From: Nodosilinea sp. LEGE 06152
GTDB lineage: Bacteria; Cyanobacteriota; Cyanobacteriia; Phormidesmidales; Phormidesmidaceae
Assembly: GCF_015207525.1 (NCBI RefSeq)
Contig: NZ_JADEWR010000004.1
Location: forward strand, 241,906 to 305,905
Length of the DNA: 64,000 bases
Reading direction: 5' to 3'
Positions 1 to 8,716 of this stretch are shown here, piece after piece. How positions within the stretch are numbered: position 1 is the stretch's first letter; each line of letters starts with the position of its first letter. A program made the position numbers and the translations under genes. Below the pieces are notes generated by a model that was not told the origin of the DNA, searched no databases, and saw nothing but the letters and a program-made list of their open reading frames with translations.

Positions 1-437
1 AGTTCACTGAGTTCTTGGCGCAGGGTGGGCTCTAGCTCCCATCCCTTTTCATGGGCAACGGCGCTGACGCCCTGGGGCCTTTGGGCTTCCCACTCCTGCA
101 AAATAGGGTGCCACTTAGACATGAAGGGGCGTAGGCCGTTGTTGAGTACGGCGATCGCAATACCCCCCACCGACTCTTTAGAGGCTCCGACCTTGGGGCC
201 AGCAGTGCGTAAAATCTCGCGGGTAGAGCCAAACAGGCTGTAGAGCGAGTTGAGCGCTTCTCGCACCAAACCGGCATCGGCATCGAGGGGCTGCACGGCA
301 ACGCGGGTGACGAGTTCGATGTAAAGCTCCCAAGCGGCGGCGCGCTCGGTAATATCGGGCTTCCATTTGGCCCCGCCAATGCCCCAGGGTAAATTTACGG
401 AGACTTCGGTAAGCTGAACCGCATCAAATTTGGTCAT
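1..437 (-). CDS. Conserved hypothetical protein, 3' end outside the window
   Basis: An open frame runs from ATG at 437 leftward off the window edge without a stop, giving at least 145 residues beginning MTKFDAVQLTEVSVNLPWGI. I do not recognise the family. The visible part is a soluble, Trp/Leu-containing mixed helical protein with no signal peptide or membrane helix and no catalytic motif I can name. The frame is supported by its unbroken length and cyanobacterial codon use; the other frames here only give arginine/serine/proline-rich shadow peptides. It is divergent from the ftsH-like gene at 716, so the 278 bases between them should hold both promoters. Real gene: fairly sure; function: unknown. 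Confidence 0.6.
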   Translation of the reverse strand, partial: MTKFDAVQLTEVSVNLPWGIGGAKWKPDITERAAAWELYIELVTRVAVQPLDADAGLVREALNSLYSLFGSTREILRTAGPKVGASKESVGGIAIAVLNNGLRPFMSKWHPILQEWEAQRPQGVSAVAHEKGWELEPTLRQELSE

Positions 438-715
438 GGGGGCGGGGAGAATGTTTGGCCCTCATTATATAGTGCCGCTCTGAGAACTGAGAATTGCGCA
501 AGCTGTCTGGAGGGATTACGGCAATCTAACTAGAAAGGTCGTAACCACCGTATAGCGAGAGACTAGCTCTTCGGTAACCACGGTTAACTTGGGGCGTTTC
601 CCCCTCTGGGAGGGTGAGGGAGACTGTCGCAGAATCAAGGAAGTGAGTGGTCAGCGAGGAGCTTTCCCTGGCACCTCGCACCTTTGAGTTGACCTTAACC
701 TACAGGACTTGCCCC

Positions 716-2491
716 ATGAAAACAGAAACCCCAGTGCAGTCGGCCTACAGCACCTTTGTCGAGCAGGTCAACCAGGCCCAGGTGCAGCGGGTAATGATTG
801 GGCGCGATCGCATTGACTATACCCTTAAGCCCGAGTTTGGCCCCAAAGCTGGCCATCGTCGCTACACAACTCAGCCACTTGGCTCGACCGATGAGATTGT
901 GAATCAGCTCAAGAGCCAGGGAGTGCAGGTGACGATCGCTCCCGAACCGCTGCCTCCCGCAGGCATCGTTGGCTTAATTATCTCCTCAGGAATGCTGGTA
1001 GGGGCCTTAGCCCTGGCGGCAAAGTTTAGCCGTGCGGGTGGAGTAGGCACGGCCAGCATGGGTAAAAGCAAGGTTCGTAGCTACGGCAAAAGCAAAACTG
1101 GCGTTACCTTTGCCGATGTGGCTGGGATAGACGAGGCTAAGCAGGAGCTGCAGGAGGTGGTCGACTTTTTGGCCAATGGCGACAAGTACCGCCAGCTGGG
1201 GGCCAAAATTCCTAAGGGGGTGCTGCTGGTGGGGCCACCGGGAACGGGCAAGACCCTGCTGGCGAAGGCGATCGCTGGAGAGGCCGGGGTGCCCTTTTTG
1301 AGTATGGCCGGTTCAGAATTTGTGGAAATGTTTGTGGGCGTTGGGGCCTCGCGGGTGCGCGACCTGTTTAACAAGGCCAAGCGCCAGGCTCCCTGTATTG
1401 TATTTATTGATGAGCTAGATGCGGTGGGTAAAACTCGCGGCGGCAACCCCACTGGCGGCAACGACGAGCGCGAGCAAACCCTGAACCAGCTGCTGACCGA
1501 AATGGATGGTTTCAGCGGCAATGACGGGGTGATTGTGATTGCAGCCACCAATCGTCCCGAGACGCTAGACCCGGCTCTACGTCGCCCCGGACGCTTCGAT
1601 CGCCAGGTCTTAGTCGATCGCCCCGACAAGAGCGGCAGACTGGAGATTTTGCAGGTGCACGGTCGCGGCGTGACCCTGGGTGAAGACGTCGACCTAGCGG
1701 ACATTGCGGCCCAAACCGCTGGTTTTGCTGGAGCCGATCTGGCCAACCTGGTCAACGAGGCAGCGCTGATGGCAGCCCGCAACAATCGTCAGGCAGTGCT
1801 GATGACCGACTTTGGCGAAGCCATTGAGCGGGTGATTGCGGGGCTAGAGAAGCGCTCTCGAGTACTCACAGCGACCGAAAGGCAAACCGTGGCCTACCAC
1901 GAAGTGGGTCATGCCCTGGTGGGTGCGCTGATGCCGGGGGGCAATCGGGTGACCAAAATTTCGATTGTGCCGCGCGGGCTGGGGGCGCTGGGCTACACCC
2001 TGCAAATGCCAGAGAATGACCGCTTTTTGATGCTCGAAGACGAGCTGCGGGGCCAGCTGGCTACCCTACTGGGGGGTCGCGCCGCCGAAGAAATTGTCTT
2101 TGGCAAGGTTTCGACCGGAGCCAGCGACGACATTCAAAAAGCCACCGATCTGGCCGAAAAGGCAGTGACTGAGTACGGCATGAGTGCCAGTCTGGGGCCA
2201 GTGGCCTTTGCCAAAGCTAACGCCCAGTTTTTGGATGGGAGCAGCGATCGCCGCACCACCAGTCCTGAAGTCGCCACTGAGATCGATCGCCAGGTAAAGC
2301 TGTTGCTCAGCAACGCCCGCTCCATGGCAATTGAGATTTTGCGGTTGAACCGGGGCCTACTAGAGTCGGCGACCCAGACTCTGTTAGAAACAGAGGTGCT
2401 GGATGGAGAACAGCTCAAAGCGATACTGGCCCAGGCCCAGGCTCCTGCTGAGCTACAGACCTGGCTAGCAGGGAACTACAGCGTGGTGTAA
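716..2491 (+). CDS. ftsH: FtsH-like AAA+ zinc metalloprotease lacking the first transmembrane helix
   Basis: ATP-dependent membrane protease of the FtsH family. From the ATG at 716 (591 aa, preceded by AGGA in a suitable place) it has one hydrophobic helix at about residues 82-103, an AAA+ domain with Walker A GPPGTGKT at 173-180 and Walker B IDELDA near 231-236, an SRH region ([20 protein letters not shown]), and the zinc site HEVGH at about 395-399. Ordinary FtsH has two N-terminal helices bracketing a lumenal/periplasmic domain; here the first is missing. A start at GTG 647 is possible, but a stop sits just before it (644-646) and the 23 added residues contain no helix. It is one of two FtsH genes in this window (see 50350-52218) and clearly a diverged paralogue. 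It ends at a strong terminator. Confidence 0.93.
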   Translation: MKTETPVQSAYSTFVEQVNQAQVQRVMIGRDRIDYTLKPEFGPKAGHRRYTTQPLGSTDEIVNQLKSQGVQVTIAPEPLPPAGIVGLIISSGMLVGALALAAKFSRAGGVGTASMGKSKVRSYGKSKTGVTFADVAGIDEAKQELQEVVDFLANGDKYRQLGAKIPKGVLLVGPPGTGKTLLAKAIAGEAGVPFLSMAGSEFVEMFVGVGASRVRDLFNKAKRQAPCIVFIDELDAVGKTRGGNPTGGNDEREQTLNQLLTEMDGFSGNDGVIVIAATNRPETLDPALRRPGRFDRQVLVDRPDKSGRLEILQVHGRGVTLGEDVDLADIAAQTAGFAGADLANLVNEAALMAARNNRQAVLMTDFGEAIERVIAGLEKRSRVLTATERQTVAYHEVGHALVGALMPGGNRVTKISIVPRGLGALGYTLQMPENDRFLMLEDELRGQLATLLGGRAAEEIVFGKVSTGASDDIQKATDLAEKAVTEYGMSASLGPVAFAKANAQFLDGSSDRRTTSPEVATEIDRQVKLLLSNARSMAIEILRLNRGLLESATQTLLETEVLDGEQLKAILAQAQAPAELQTWLAGNYSVV

Positions 2492-2516
2492 CTTCCATCC
2501 ATAAGTTGAATTTGGG

Positions 2517-2544
2517 GGACGCTGCGATCGCAGCGTCCTTTTTT
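2517..2544 (+). terminator. Rho-independent terminator after the ftsH-like gene
   Basis: GGACGCTGC (2517-2525), loop GATC, GCAGCGTCC (2530-2538), then six Ts (2539-2544). The stem is a perfect 9-bp helix that embeds a HIP1 octamer (GCGATCGC). It lies 25 nt after the ftsH stop and between two convergent genes; the T tract serves the plus strand. Confidence 0.88.
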
Positions 2545-2554
2545 CTGACCTGAG

Positions 2555-3751
2555 CTAGTCGGGCAGCTTGTACTGACCGACAATGCGCTTGGCAAACTCC
2601 GGCACGTGGGCGGCCAGCTTTTGGGGGTAGTTGCGCTTGACGTAGAGGTAGTTGCGGGTGAAGTGGGAGTCGATGGAAAATCGGGCGTACTCTAGCCCCT
2701 TGGGGCCGATGCGCTCGATCACCACACCCATCAGCCTGGCGGCCCACATGGGCAGGGTCACCGCCTTGTCGTAGGCAGGAATGCTCTGCTGCACGGCGGC
2801 CTTGCGATCGCCCTCAGATATCACCGGCTGGGTATCGAGCTGATCCATCACGGTATCGAGCATGGTTTGGCCGCGATCGTTGCGCACCACGATCCACTGC
2901 CAGCCGAAGGGAGCACCCATATAGCCCACCACCAGGTCAGCCAATCCATTCACATAGTCAAAGCAGCTCATGCAGGAGGGGGCAAAGACATCCTTGAGCT
3001 GGTTGGTTTTGAGGCCAAAGAAGGGCACCGTTTCGGTGGAGCCGTCTGAGTGTTTGAAGTGGACACGGAAGTCTTGCATAAACTCGTAATGCACTACCGT
3101 ATCGGGCGATCGGCTGGTGGTTTCGAGGAATTTTTGCAGGCCCGCCCGGCTGACGTTATCGACGCAGGGCGTACCCAGCACGTAGAGCTGCTCCAGGCCG
3201 AGTTGCTTTTCGATCGCCCGCAGCGCCTGAATTTGGCAGCCCACCCCAATCACCAGCAGCCGCTTCATACCCGACTGTTCGACCTGCTCCAGCACCGACA
3301 GGTTGGGCGACAGCGTGGGCTTGTTGACCCGCGCCGCCAAAATCTCCTCAGGAGTAGTAGCGAGAATGGGCTGGGGCTGAAAGCGATCGCTTTCGGTATT
3401 CTGTACGCACACCACCCCTTCAACTAAGCCCTGGGTCAGCATTTCGATCGCGATCGTGCTGACAATGCCCGTCCACTGCGCCCCCTCAATAGGCTGCTGC
3501 TTGCGAGCGGCCATCATGTCCTGGTGAACGCCAAAGTAAACTTCGTCATCAGTCTCCAAATCGCGACTGCGCCCGTGGCTCTGCTGCTCCAGGGTCGGAA
3601 ACTGCTGGTTTAGAAAGGCACAGGCCTCTTTGACGTAGTGAATATAGTAGGTGTCGCAAAAGCCGCACTCGCTACAGAGTTCTTTGGCAGGGCGAGTGGC
3701 TCCTGGGCGCAGGGCTTTGGCTTTGTTGTGGGGAGGCTGGGCCAAGGTCAT
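2555..3751 (-). CDS. bciB: Divinyl (proto)chlorophyllide 8-vinyl reductase, BciB type (F420-dehydrogenase beta family)
   Basis: Ferredoxin-dependent reduction of the 8-vinyl group of divinyl chlorophyllide, a late step of chlorophyll a synthesis. The 398-aa product has the family layout: an N-terminal cysteine cluster (C26, C29, C32, C44 in CSECGFCD...KEAC), a central alpha/beta FrhB-type domain with GVGCQIQALRAIEK, the block GTPCVDNVSRAGLQ, and a second cluster CMSCFDYVNGLADLVVGYMG before a flavin-binding region. Length and motifs match cyanobacterial BciB (Slr1923-like). Plant 7-hydroxymethyl chlorophyll a reductase is in the same family, so the exact substrate is by homology. It is convergent with the ftsH-like gene and divergent from the kinase gene at 3956. 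No membrane segment is seen. Confidence 0.9.
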   Translation of the reverse strand: MTLAQPPHNKAKALRPGATRPAKELCSECGFCDTYYIHYVKEACAFLNQQFPTLEQQSHGRSRDLETDDEVYFGVHQDMMAARKQQPIEGAQWTGIVSTIAIEMLTQGLVEGVVCVQNTESDRFQPQPILATTPEEILAARVNKPTLSPNLSVLEQVEQSGMKRLLVIGVGCQIQALRAIEKQLGLEQLYVLGTPCVDNVSRAGLQKFLETTSRSPDTVVHYEFMQDFRVHFKHSDGSTETVPFFGLKTNQLKDVFAPSCMSCFDYVNGLADLVVGYMGAPFGWQWIVVRNDRGQTMLDTVMDQLDTQPVISEGDRKAAVQQSIPAYDKAVTLPMWAARLMGVVIERIGPKGLEYARFSIDSHFTRNYLYVKRNYPQKLAAHVPEFAKRIVGQYKLPD

Positions 3752-3955
3752 AGGGGCGGCAGCGAATTGCTCAATAACGACTGTTCTTCACGATACCGCA
3801 AGGGTTTAGGCGGATTGGTGCGATCGCCCCAATTGTTACGAAATATAGCGTTGTCAACGAAGCAGCAAAATCCCCCGTCTCCGTCCGATTGCAGGTTAAA
3901 TGGAAGTAAGCATAAGCAGAAACTATGCCTCTGCGTCCCTGGGTTTGCCGTTGTG

Positions 3956-6100
3956 ATGATCTGCTGTCTCAATCCCCACTGTACCCAGCCCAATCACGCG
4001 ACCCTGGCTGCGGTTTGTCCTACCTGCGGCACCCCCCTAGAGCATCGGCTGAGGGGCCGCTATCGCCCGCTGAAGCTGATTGGGCGGGGAGGCTTTGGGC
4101 GTACTTACTTTGCCCTCGACACCGATCGCCTCAACAGCCGCTGTGTGATCAAGCAGTTTGCGCCCCAAACCCAGGGCACCAAATCCTTTCTTAAGGCTGT
4201 GCAGCTGTTTGAGCAGGAGGCCGTGCGGCTCCACGAGCTGGGAGAGCATCCCCAAATTCCTACGCTGCTGGCCTACTTTGAGCAAAACAAGTATCTCTAC
4301 CTGGTGCAGCAGATGGTGCAGGGCCGCACCCTGCACCAAGAAATTTCGGCCCAGGCCGCCTACAGCGAAAGCAGCCTCCGGCAGCTGCTCGAAGATTTGC
4401 TGCCGGTGCTGTACTTTATTCATCAGCACGGCGTTATTCACCGTGACATCACGCCCTCCAACATCATTCGCCGCAAGATTGACCAAAAGCCCGTGTTGAT
4501 TGACTTCGGCGTGGCTAAGCAGTTTAGCGAAGCCATTCGCTACGAACCAGGCACCCGCATTGGCACCGAGGGCTACGCCCCCATCGAACAGCTGCGTAGC
4601 GGTCAAGCTTACCCCTCTAGCGATCTCTATAGCCTCGGGGCCACCTGCCTTCATTTGCTAACTGGGTGCAAGCCCGAAGACCTCTACAGCCCCCAGGAAG
4701 GCCGCTGGCTGTGGCAGGAGTATCTGCAAAAACAGGGGCGCACCATTCACCCCGGCCTGGCCGCCGTGCTCAACTGTATGACCAAGGATTTGGTCAGCGA
4801 GCGCTACCAAACGGCCCAGGACGTGCTGGATGATCTGCAACGGCTGCCCAAGCTGGAGGGCACCGTACCCGGCTGGGTCTCCAACCAGTCAGGCCAAAGC
4901 TTGTTTGCGGGGCTAGATCGCCCGCCCCTGAGCGGGCCAGGTCAAGCTGCCGGACTGGCGATGCCCATTACATCGCTGCCGCCGACTGCGGAGACAGCAG
5001 GGCCAACGTCAAAACCGTTCCCGCAACCCACATCAGATTCAGCCTCCAGACCTGTTTCAGGCTCTGCGTCGAGCCCCCCGGCGAGCAGACCGACTTCCAG
5101 TTCCTCGGCGAGCAGACCGTCCAGTCCGTCAAGTTCGGCTACGCCCAGCGCTAAACCTAGCAGCGCTAGGTCGTCCAGTTCTGGCGCACCTGGCTCGGGG
5201 CCAGCCGCTGGTAACGGTTGGCAGCTGTTGCGCACTCTCGCGGGGCATCAGTCGTGGGTGATGGCTGTCGCCTTTAACCCCCAGCAGCCCGTGTTGGTCA
5301 GCGGCAGCCTTGACGACACACTGCGCTTTTGGAATTGGCAGTCAGGAGACTTGCTGCACTCGCTCAAGGGCCATGCCCGAGGGGTCAACGATGTCGCGAT
5401 CGACAGGCGTGGTCAGGTGCTGGTAAGCTGCGGCGACGATGCCACTATCAAGGTCTGGAACCTGGGCGACGGCACCCTGCGGCATACGCTCAAAGGGCAT
5501 TTGCGGGATGTCACCGCGATCGCCATCGGCAGCAGCAACCTGCTGGCCAGCGCCAGCGAAGATGGCACCCTCAAACTGTGGAGCCTGAGTCAGGGCACCC
5601 TAATCAAAACCCTGCCCGGCTCGGCGGGTATGCTCAAAACCGTAGCCTTGACCGATGCCGACCAGCGCCTGGTCAGCGGCGGACTCGACAACACCGTGCG
5701 TCTGTGGAATGCTCAAACGGCACAGGCCCTCAAAGTCTTTACGGGCCACACCAATACCGTCAACCAGGTAGCCGTTAGCCCCGATGGTCGACTAGTTGCC
5801 AGCGCCAGCAAAGACCGCACCGTGCGCCTGTGGAACTTAACGACGGGCGATCTGCAACATACGCTTCAGGGACATACTCAGGAGGTCAATACGGTGGCCT
5901 TTTTCCCCGACGGTAAGCGGTTAGTCAGCGGCAGCAGCGACGGCACTCTGCGCCTCTGGCATAGCCAAACCGGCGCACCGCAAGAAACCCTGCCCGCCCA
6001 CACGAACCCGGTGCATCGGGTGGCCGTACAGGGCAGTGGCGGCGTTATCGCCAGCGCCAGTGTCGACAAAACCATCAAGCTGTGGCAGTGGCGGAGTTAG
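3956..6100 (+). CDS. Serine/threonine protein kinase with N-terminal zinc ribbon and C-terminal WD40 propeller
   Basis: Hanks-type kinase fused to a beta-propeller. I place the start at ATG 3956 (714 aa) because the zinc-ribbon cysteines CCLNPHC...CPTC follow at once, as in cyanobacterial homologues; the open frame upstream has no sensible domain. Kinase domain about residues 36-305: glycine loop GRGGFGRTY, catalytic Lys in VIKQF, HRDITPSN at 162-169, DFG at 183-185. A Ser/Pro/Ala-rich linker (about 330-415) leads to seven WD40 repeats, each ending in a VRLWN- or IKLWQ-like motif, enough for one closed propeller. Substrates cannot be read from sequence. It is divergent from bciB and has no partner gene next to it. 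No transmembrane helix is seen, so it is probably cytosolic. Confidence 0.92.
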   Translation: MICCLNPHCTQPNHATLAAVCPTCGTPLEHRLRGRYRPLKLIGRGGFGRTYFALDTDRLNSRCVIKQFAPQTQGTKSFLKAVQLFEQEAVRLHELGEHPQIPTLLAYFEQNKYLYLVQQMVQGRTLHQEISAQAAYSESSLRQLLEDLLPVLYFIHQHGVIHRDITPSNIIRRKIDQKPVLIDFGVAKQFSEAIRYEPGTRIGTEGYAPIEQLRSGQAYPSSDLYSLGATCLHLLTGCKPEDLYSPQEGRWLWQEYLQKQGRTIHPGLAAVLNCMTKDLVSERYQTAQDVLDDLQRLPKLEGTVPGWVSNQSGQSLFAGLDRPPLSGPGQAAGLAMPITSLPPTAETAGPTSKPFPQPTSDSASRPVSGSASSPPASRPTSSSSASRPSSPSSSATPSAKPSSARSSSSGAPGSGPAAGNGWQLLRTLAGHQSWVMAVAFNPQQPVLVSGSLDDTLRFWNWQSGDLLHSLKGHARGVNDVAIDRRGQVLVSCGDDATIKVWNLGDGTLRHTLKGHLRDVTAIAIGSSNLLASASEDGTLKLWSLSQGTLIKTLPGSAGMLKTVALTDADQRLVSGGLDNTVRLWNAQTAQALKVFTGHTNTVNQVAVSPDGRLVASASKDRTVRLWNLTTGDLQHTLQGHTQEVNTVAFFPDGKRLVSGSSDGTLRLWHSQTGAPQETLPAHTNPVHRVAVQGSGGVIASASVDKTIKLWQWRS

Positions 6101-6134
6101 CAGAGTAGCCAGTACAGAGGTGCCTAGATCGCGC

Positions 6135-6605
6135 TTAGATGGGTTTTGATGTCAGCACCAGCCGCAGCTTGGCGTGAATCAGGTTAAGCTGAGCCATGCC
6201 TAGGTCAACGTCGCCCTCGACTACAACACCTGTATCCAGCAGGCGATCGAGCAGCTCTAGAATGGTGGGATTTTGGTTTTTGGCCCCAGGGTAGTAGCTG
6301 CCTTCCTTGGGCAGCAGGGTGCCAATTTCCCCCAGGTCGATGTTGAGATCGGCCGGGTCGACATCAAAGATCTCGCACATGTTCACAACCTGCTCTTCTA
6401 GCTTGCGCAGGCTGTCAGCCGCTCGCTCAAGGTCATCATCCCCGAGGTCGCCCGATTCCATCCGGCGAATGACCTGGGCTTCCATGAGCTGGCGCACCAG
6501 CTCAATCACGGTGAGCAGCAGAGGCGCTAGGCCCGCATCGGTTTTGGCAGGGGGCTGTAGCGCCAGACTGGGCAATAGATCTGGCTCGACATTTTCGGAG
6601 GTCAT
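6135..6605 (-). CDS. gvpK: Gas vesicle protein GvpK
   Basis: Accessory protein needed for gas vesicle assembly. The 156-aa sequence carries the GvpK core: LAPLLLTVIELVRQLMEAQV, followed by the MESGDLGDDDLERAADSL segment, the DPADLNIDLGEIGTLLP block and a C-terminal ILELLDRLLDTGVVVEGDVDLG region. That last part mimics the GvpA helix-turn-strand unit, a known GvpK trait. It is the last gvp gene of the minus-strand group. A terminator (6914-6935) separates it from gvpJ, so it is probably transcribed separately or by read-through. Confidence 0.93.
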   Translation of the reverse strand: MTSENVEPDLLPSLALQPPAKTDAGLAPLLLTVIELVRQLMEAQVIRRMESGDLGDDDLERAADSLRKLEEQVVNMCEIFDVDPADLNIDLGEIGTLLPKEGSYYPGAKNQNPTILELLDRLLDTGVVVEGDVDLGMAQLNLIHAKLRLVLTSKPI

Positions 6606-6669
6606 GGCCTCAGTCTAGTGCATCTCAAGGATTGCGATTCTAGGTTCCGAGCCTAGGCCACAACCACAG

Positions 6670-6864
6670 CTAGGGTCGATTTTGCCACTGCTGCTGCAGC
6701 CACTGGCGGCGAGCTTCCTGGGCCTGGGTTCGGCTTTGGTGGTAGCCTATACGGCTCGCATCGGTCAGGCGATCGCCCCCGCTCTGGCTGCGGCTTGGCG
6801 CTGAGCGAAAGCTGGGAATTGTGCGGCTACTGGCAATTTGTAGCAGGGTGCGCAGGGTCAGCAT
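6670..6864 (-). CDS. Small hypothetical ORF between gvpJ and gvpK
   Basis: A 64-residue frame rich in Arg, Gln and Ser (ends ARRQWLQQQWQNRP). It fills most of the gap between gvpJ and gvpK on the same strand, so it may be a genuine small protein of the gvpK transcript. It does not resemble GvpV, GvpW, GvpG or GvpH as I know them, and has no membrane helix. The evidence is only position and an intact frame; it could be chance. Confidence 0.3.
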   Translation of the reverse strand: MLTLRTLLQIASSRTIPSFRSAPSRSQSGGDRLTDASRIGYHQSRTQAQEARRQWLQQQWQNRP

Positions 6865-6913
6865 GACGGTTTTTACAGCGTGTAGGGTGAGCAGGTAACG
6901 CTCCAGGTGCTTG

Positions 6914-6935
6914 AAAAAGCCGAGGTTTACTCGGC
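6914..6935 (-). terminator. Rho-independent terminator after gvpJ
   Basis: Read on the minus strand: GCCGAG (6935-6930), loop TAAAC, CTCGGC (6924-6919), then five Ts (6918-6914). It lies 24 nt after the gvpJ stop and should end the gvpA-C-N-J transcript before gvpK. Confidence 0.8.
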
Positions 6936-6958
6936 ATTGCAGCGACCCGATTGACCGC

Positions 6959-7309
6959 TCAGATAACGGGTTCGGCAGGTCGCAAAGCCTTTAGCTCGGC
7001 TTCTAAGGTCTCTAAGCGGGTTTGAAGCTGTTGATTGGCCTCTAGCAGTTCGTTGGTGCGGCTGCTCAGGTAGGGATCGCTTTCCCACCAGTTGATGCCA
7101 ATTTCGCGGGCCTTGTCGACCGATGAAATAATCAGGCGAATGCGAATGCTCAGTAGTTCGGTAGACCCGACGGAGACTGAGATATCGCCAGCGATCACAA
7201 TGCCTTTGTCGAGCACCCGCTCAATGACATCTACCAGGGAAGATCCCTGGGTAGCGGTAGCCATGCTTCGACCGGGTTGGGGGCGGGTCGTGGGGGTGGA
7301 GGTGGTCAC
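6959..7309 (-). CDS. gvpJ: Gas vesicle protein GvpJ
   Basis: Minor GvpA-related shell or nucleation protein. The 116-aa product contains the GvpA-like unit SLVDVIERVLDKGIVIAGDISVSVGSTELLSIRIRL at about residues 25-60, then the GvpJ/M-specific INWWESDP motif and a C-terminal heptad-like tail (LLEANQQLQTRLETLEAEL) predicted to be a short coiled coil. These last two features separate it from GvpA. It follows gvpN by only 12 nt, so it belongs to the same transcript, which ends at 6914-6935. Confidence 0.93.
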   Translation of the reverse strand: MTTSTPTTRPQPGRSMATATQGSSLVDVIERVLDKGIVIAGDISVSVGSTELLSIRIRLIISSVDKAREIGINWWESDPYLSSRTNELLEANQQLQTRLETLEAELKALRPAEPVI

Positions 7310-7321
7310 GGCAGATTACCT

Positions 7322-8716
7322 TCAGTTAGAACTTAGCTGATAGCCTGTGAGCTGACCTTCGACCTCGTGCTTCTCAATCAGCGCCTGATCGAGCATGGAT
7401 TTGAGGGCGGTGACAACCTGAAAGCGGGTTAACCCCAGGGCTGCCTCGATGGTAGCGAGAGATGCCGTACCCGTGGCATCGAGATAGTCAAAAATGCGGG
7501 TTTCAAAGTCGTCGCCAAGGGACGATTCGACCGACGAACTCTCTGTAGTAACCGCAGGTTCAACTTCGGCAGGCCGCTCAATTGTCGCGACGGTCGGGGT
7601 TGCGATCGCAACGTCCGGCTCTGGCTGATTTTGAGTCAGGGTACTCTCACCGGGCTCGGTACTGACCAGGCCGCCTTCAGCAGCGTCTAGGTCTACAGCC
7701 TCGTTCTCTACCAAATTTTCTAGAGAGGCTTCTAAAGGGGCCGCTGGAGCCTCATGCTCTTCTTCGCCGTGAAGGCGGGCCGCAGGCTGAGTCTCGGGCT
7801 TGAGGGTAAGATCGTTGACCAGTGTGGCCTGGGAGACCACAAAGCGGTTAAACAGGTTCCACAGATGGCGAGTAGCGGCGGGCGCGGGCTCTTTAGATCG
7901 GGCCAGCAAGATGTCGCTGCACACATCGCGGAAGTCGGCGTTTTCGGCCAGGGGCAGAATACCGTGGTCGTGGCAGATGGTGGCAATCATCAGGCTGGGG
8001 CGCAGGCTAGAGACCATGTCGGGCGCTGCCGACGACTGGAAGGCCTTGACCAACTGCACAATTTGCAGAGCGGCGGAGCTATCAATGCCGACCTTCTGCA
8101 CCAAAATTTGCTGCTGGGCCAGTTCGTCAGGCTCCGGCATGTTGATGGTAATGAGGCGGTCTTGCAGGGCATCTTGGGTGCCGTGGACGCCGCAGTACTC
8201 TTCGGGGTTAGAGGTGAGAATGGCGCGGAAGTGGGGGCTAACGCGAATGTACTCGGCCCGGTTGTTGCTGGGGGGCAGCACCAGCAGTTTCTCTTCGAGG
8301 GCCGACAGCAGCACGTTGTTGACCTCGGGGCGCGATCGGTTAAACTCGTCATACACCATGGTGAAGCCCTCGCGGCAGGCCAGGGTGAGGCGCGAGTCAG
8401 TCCAGTTCTGGCGCAGCTCGTCCTCCACCTTCATCACGCTGTGAATATAGTTGTCGACCACTTTTTTGCGGGTGTAGCCCGACTGGTTGCCGATCAGGTC
8501 TGAGGTTTTAAACTCGTCATCGCCGAACAGCAGCATGATCGGGCGGGCCAGCAGGTCGGCCAGGTGCAGCGCCAGGGTAGTTTTGCCGGTGCCAGCGGGG
8601 CCTTTGAGGTGAATAGAGTACCCCGACTGCAGGTACCGCAGGGCTCGGAGGGTGGTGCGCTCTAGGGTGGGGGTAGAGACGAAGTTGCGGGGGCGGGCTT
8701 GTAGAACAGTGTTCAC
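7322..8716 (-). CDS. gvpN: Gas vesicle AAA+ ATPase GvpN with an extra C-terminal winged-helix-like module
   Basis: MoxR-type AAA+ ATPase required for gas vesicle growth. Walker [10 protein letters not shown] lies at about residues 39-47 and Walker B-like [11 protein letters not shown] near 118-128; the sensor region reads [12 protein letters not shown]. The start is GTG at 8716, overlapping the gvpC stop (GTGA), so translation is coupled. The product is 464 aa; usual GvpN is about 340-350. The excess is an acidic, low-complexity linker (about 315-397) and a terminal module at 398-464 (nt 7322-7525). That module aligns with the end of the neighbouring GvpC, including the shared LG-x-x-RFQ-x-V core. 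The ATPase part is certain; the module's role is unknown. Confidence 0.93.
   Translation of the reverse strand: MNTVLQARPRNFVSTPTLERTTLRALRYLQSGYSIHLKGPAGTGKTTLALHLADLLARPIMLLFGDDEFKTSDLIGNQSGYTRKKVVDNYIHSVMKVEDELRQNWTDSRLTLACREGFTMVYDEFNRSRPEVNNVLLSALEEKLLVLPPSNNRAEYIRVSPHFRAILTSNPEEYCGVHGTQDALQDRLITINMPEPDELAQQQILVQKVGIDSSAALQIVQLVKAFQSSAAPDMVSSLRPSLMIATICHDHGILPLAENADFRDVCSDILLARSKEPAPAATRHLWNLFNRFVVSQATLVNDLTLKPETQPAARLHGEEEHEAPAAPLEASLENLVENEAVDLDAAEGGLVSTEPGESTLTQNQPEPDVAIATPTVATIERPAEVEPAVTTESSSVESSLGDDFETRIFDYLDATGTASLATIEAALGLTRFQVVTALKSMLDQALIEKHEVEGQLTGYQLSSN

Noticed and set aside
7754..8503. 249-aa frame antisense to gvpN
   Set aside because: Shadow of gvpN; low-complexity His/Gln/Val composition.
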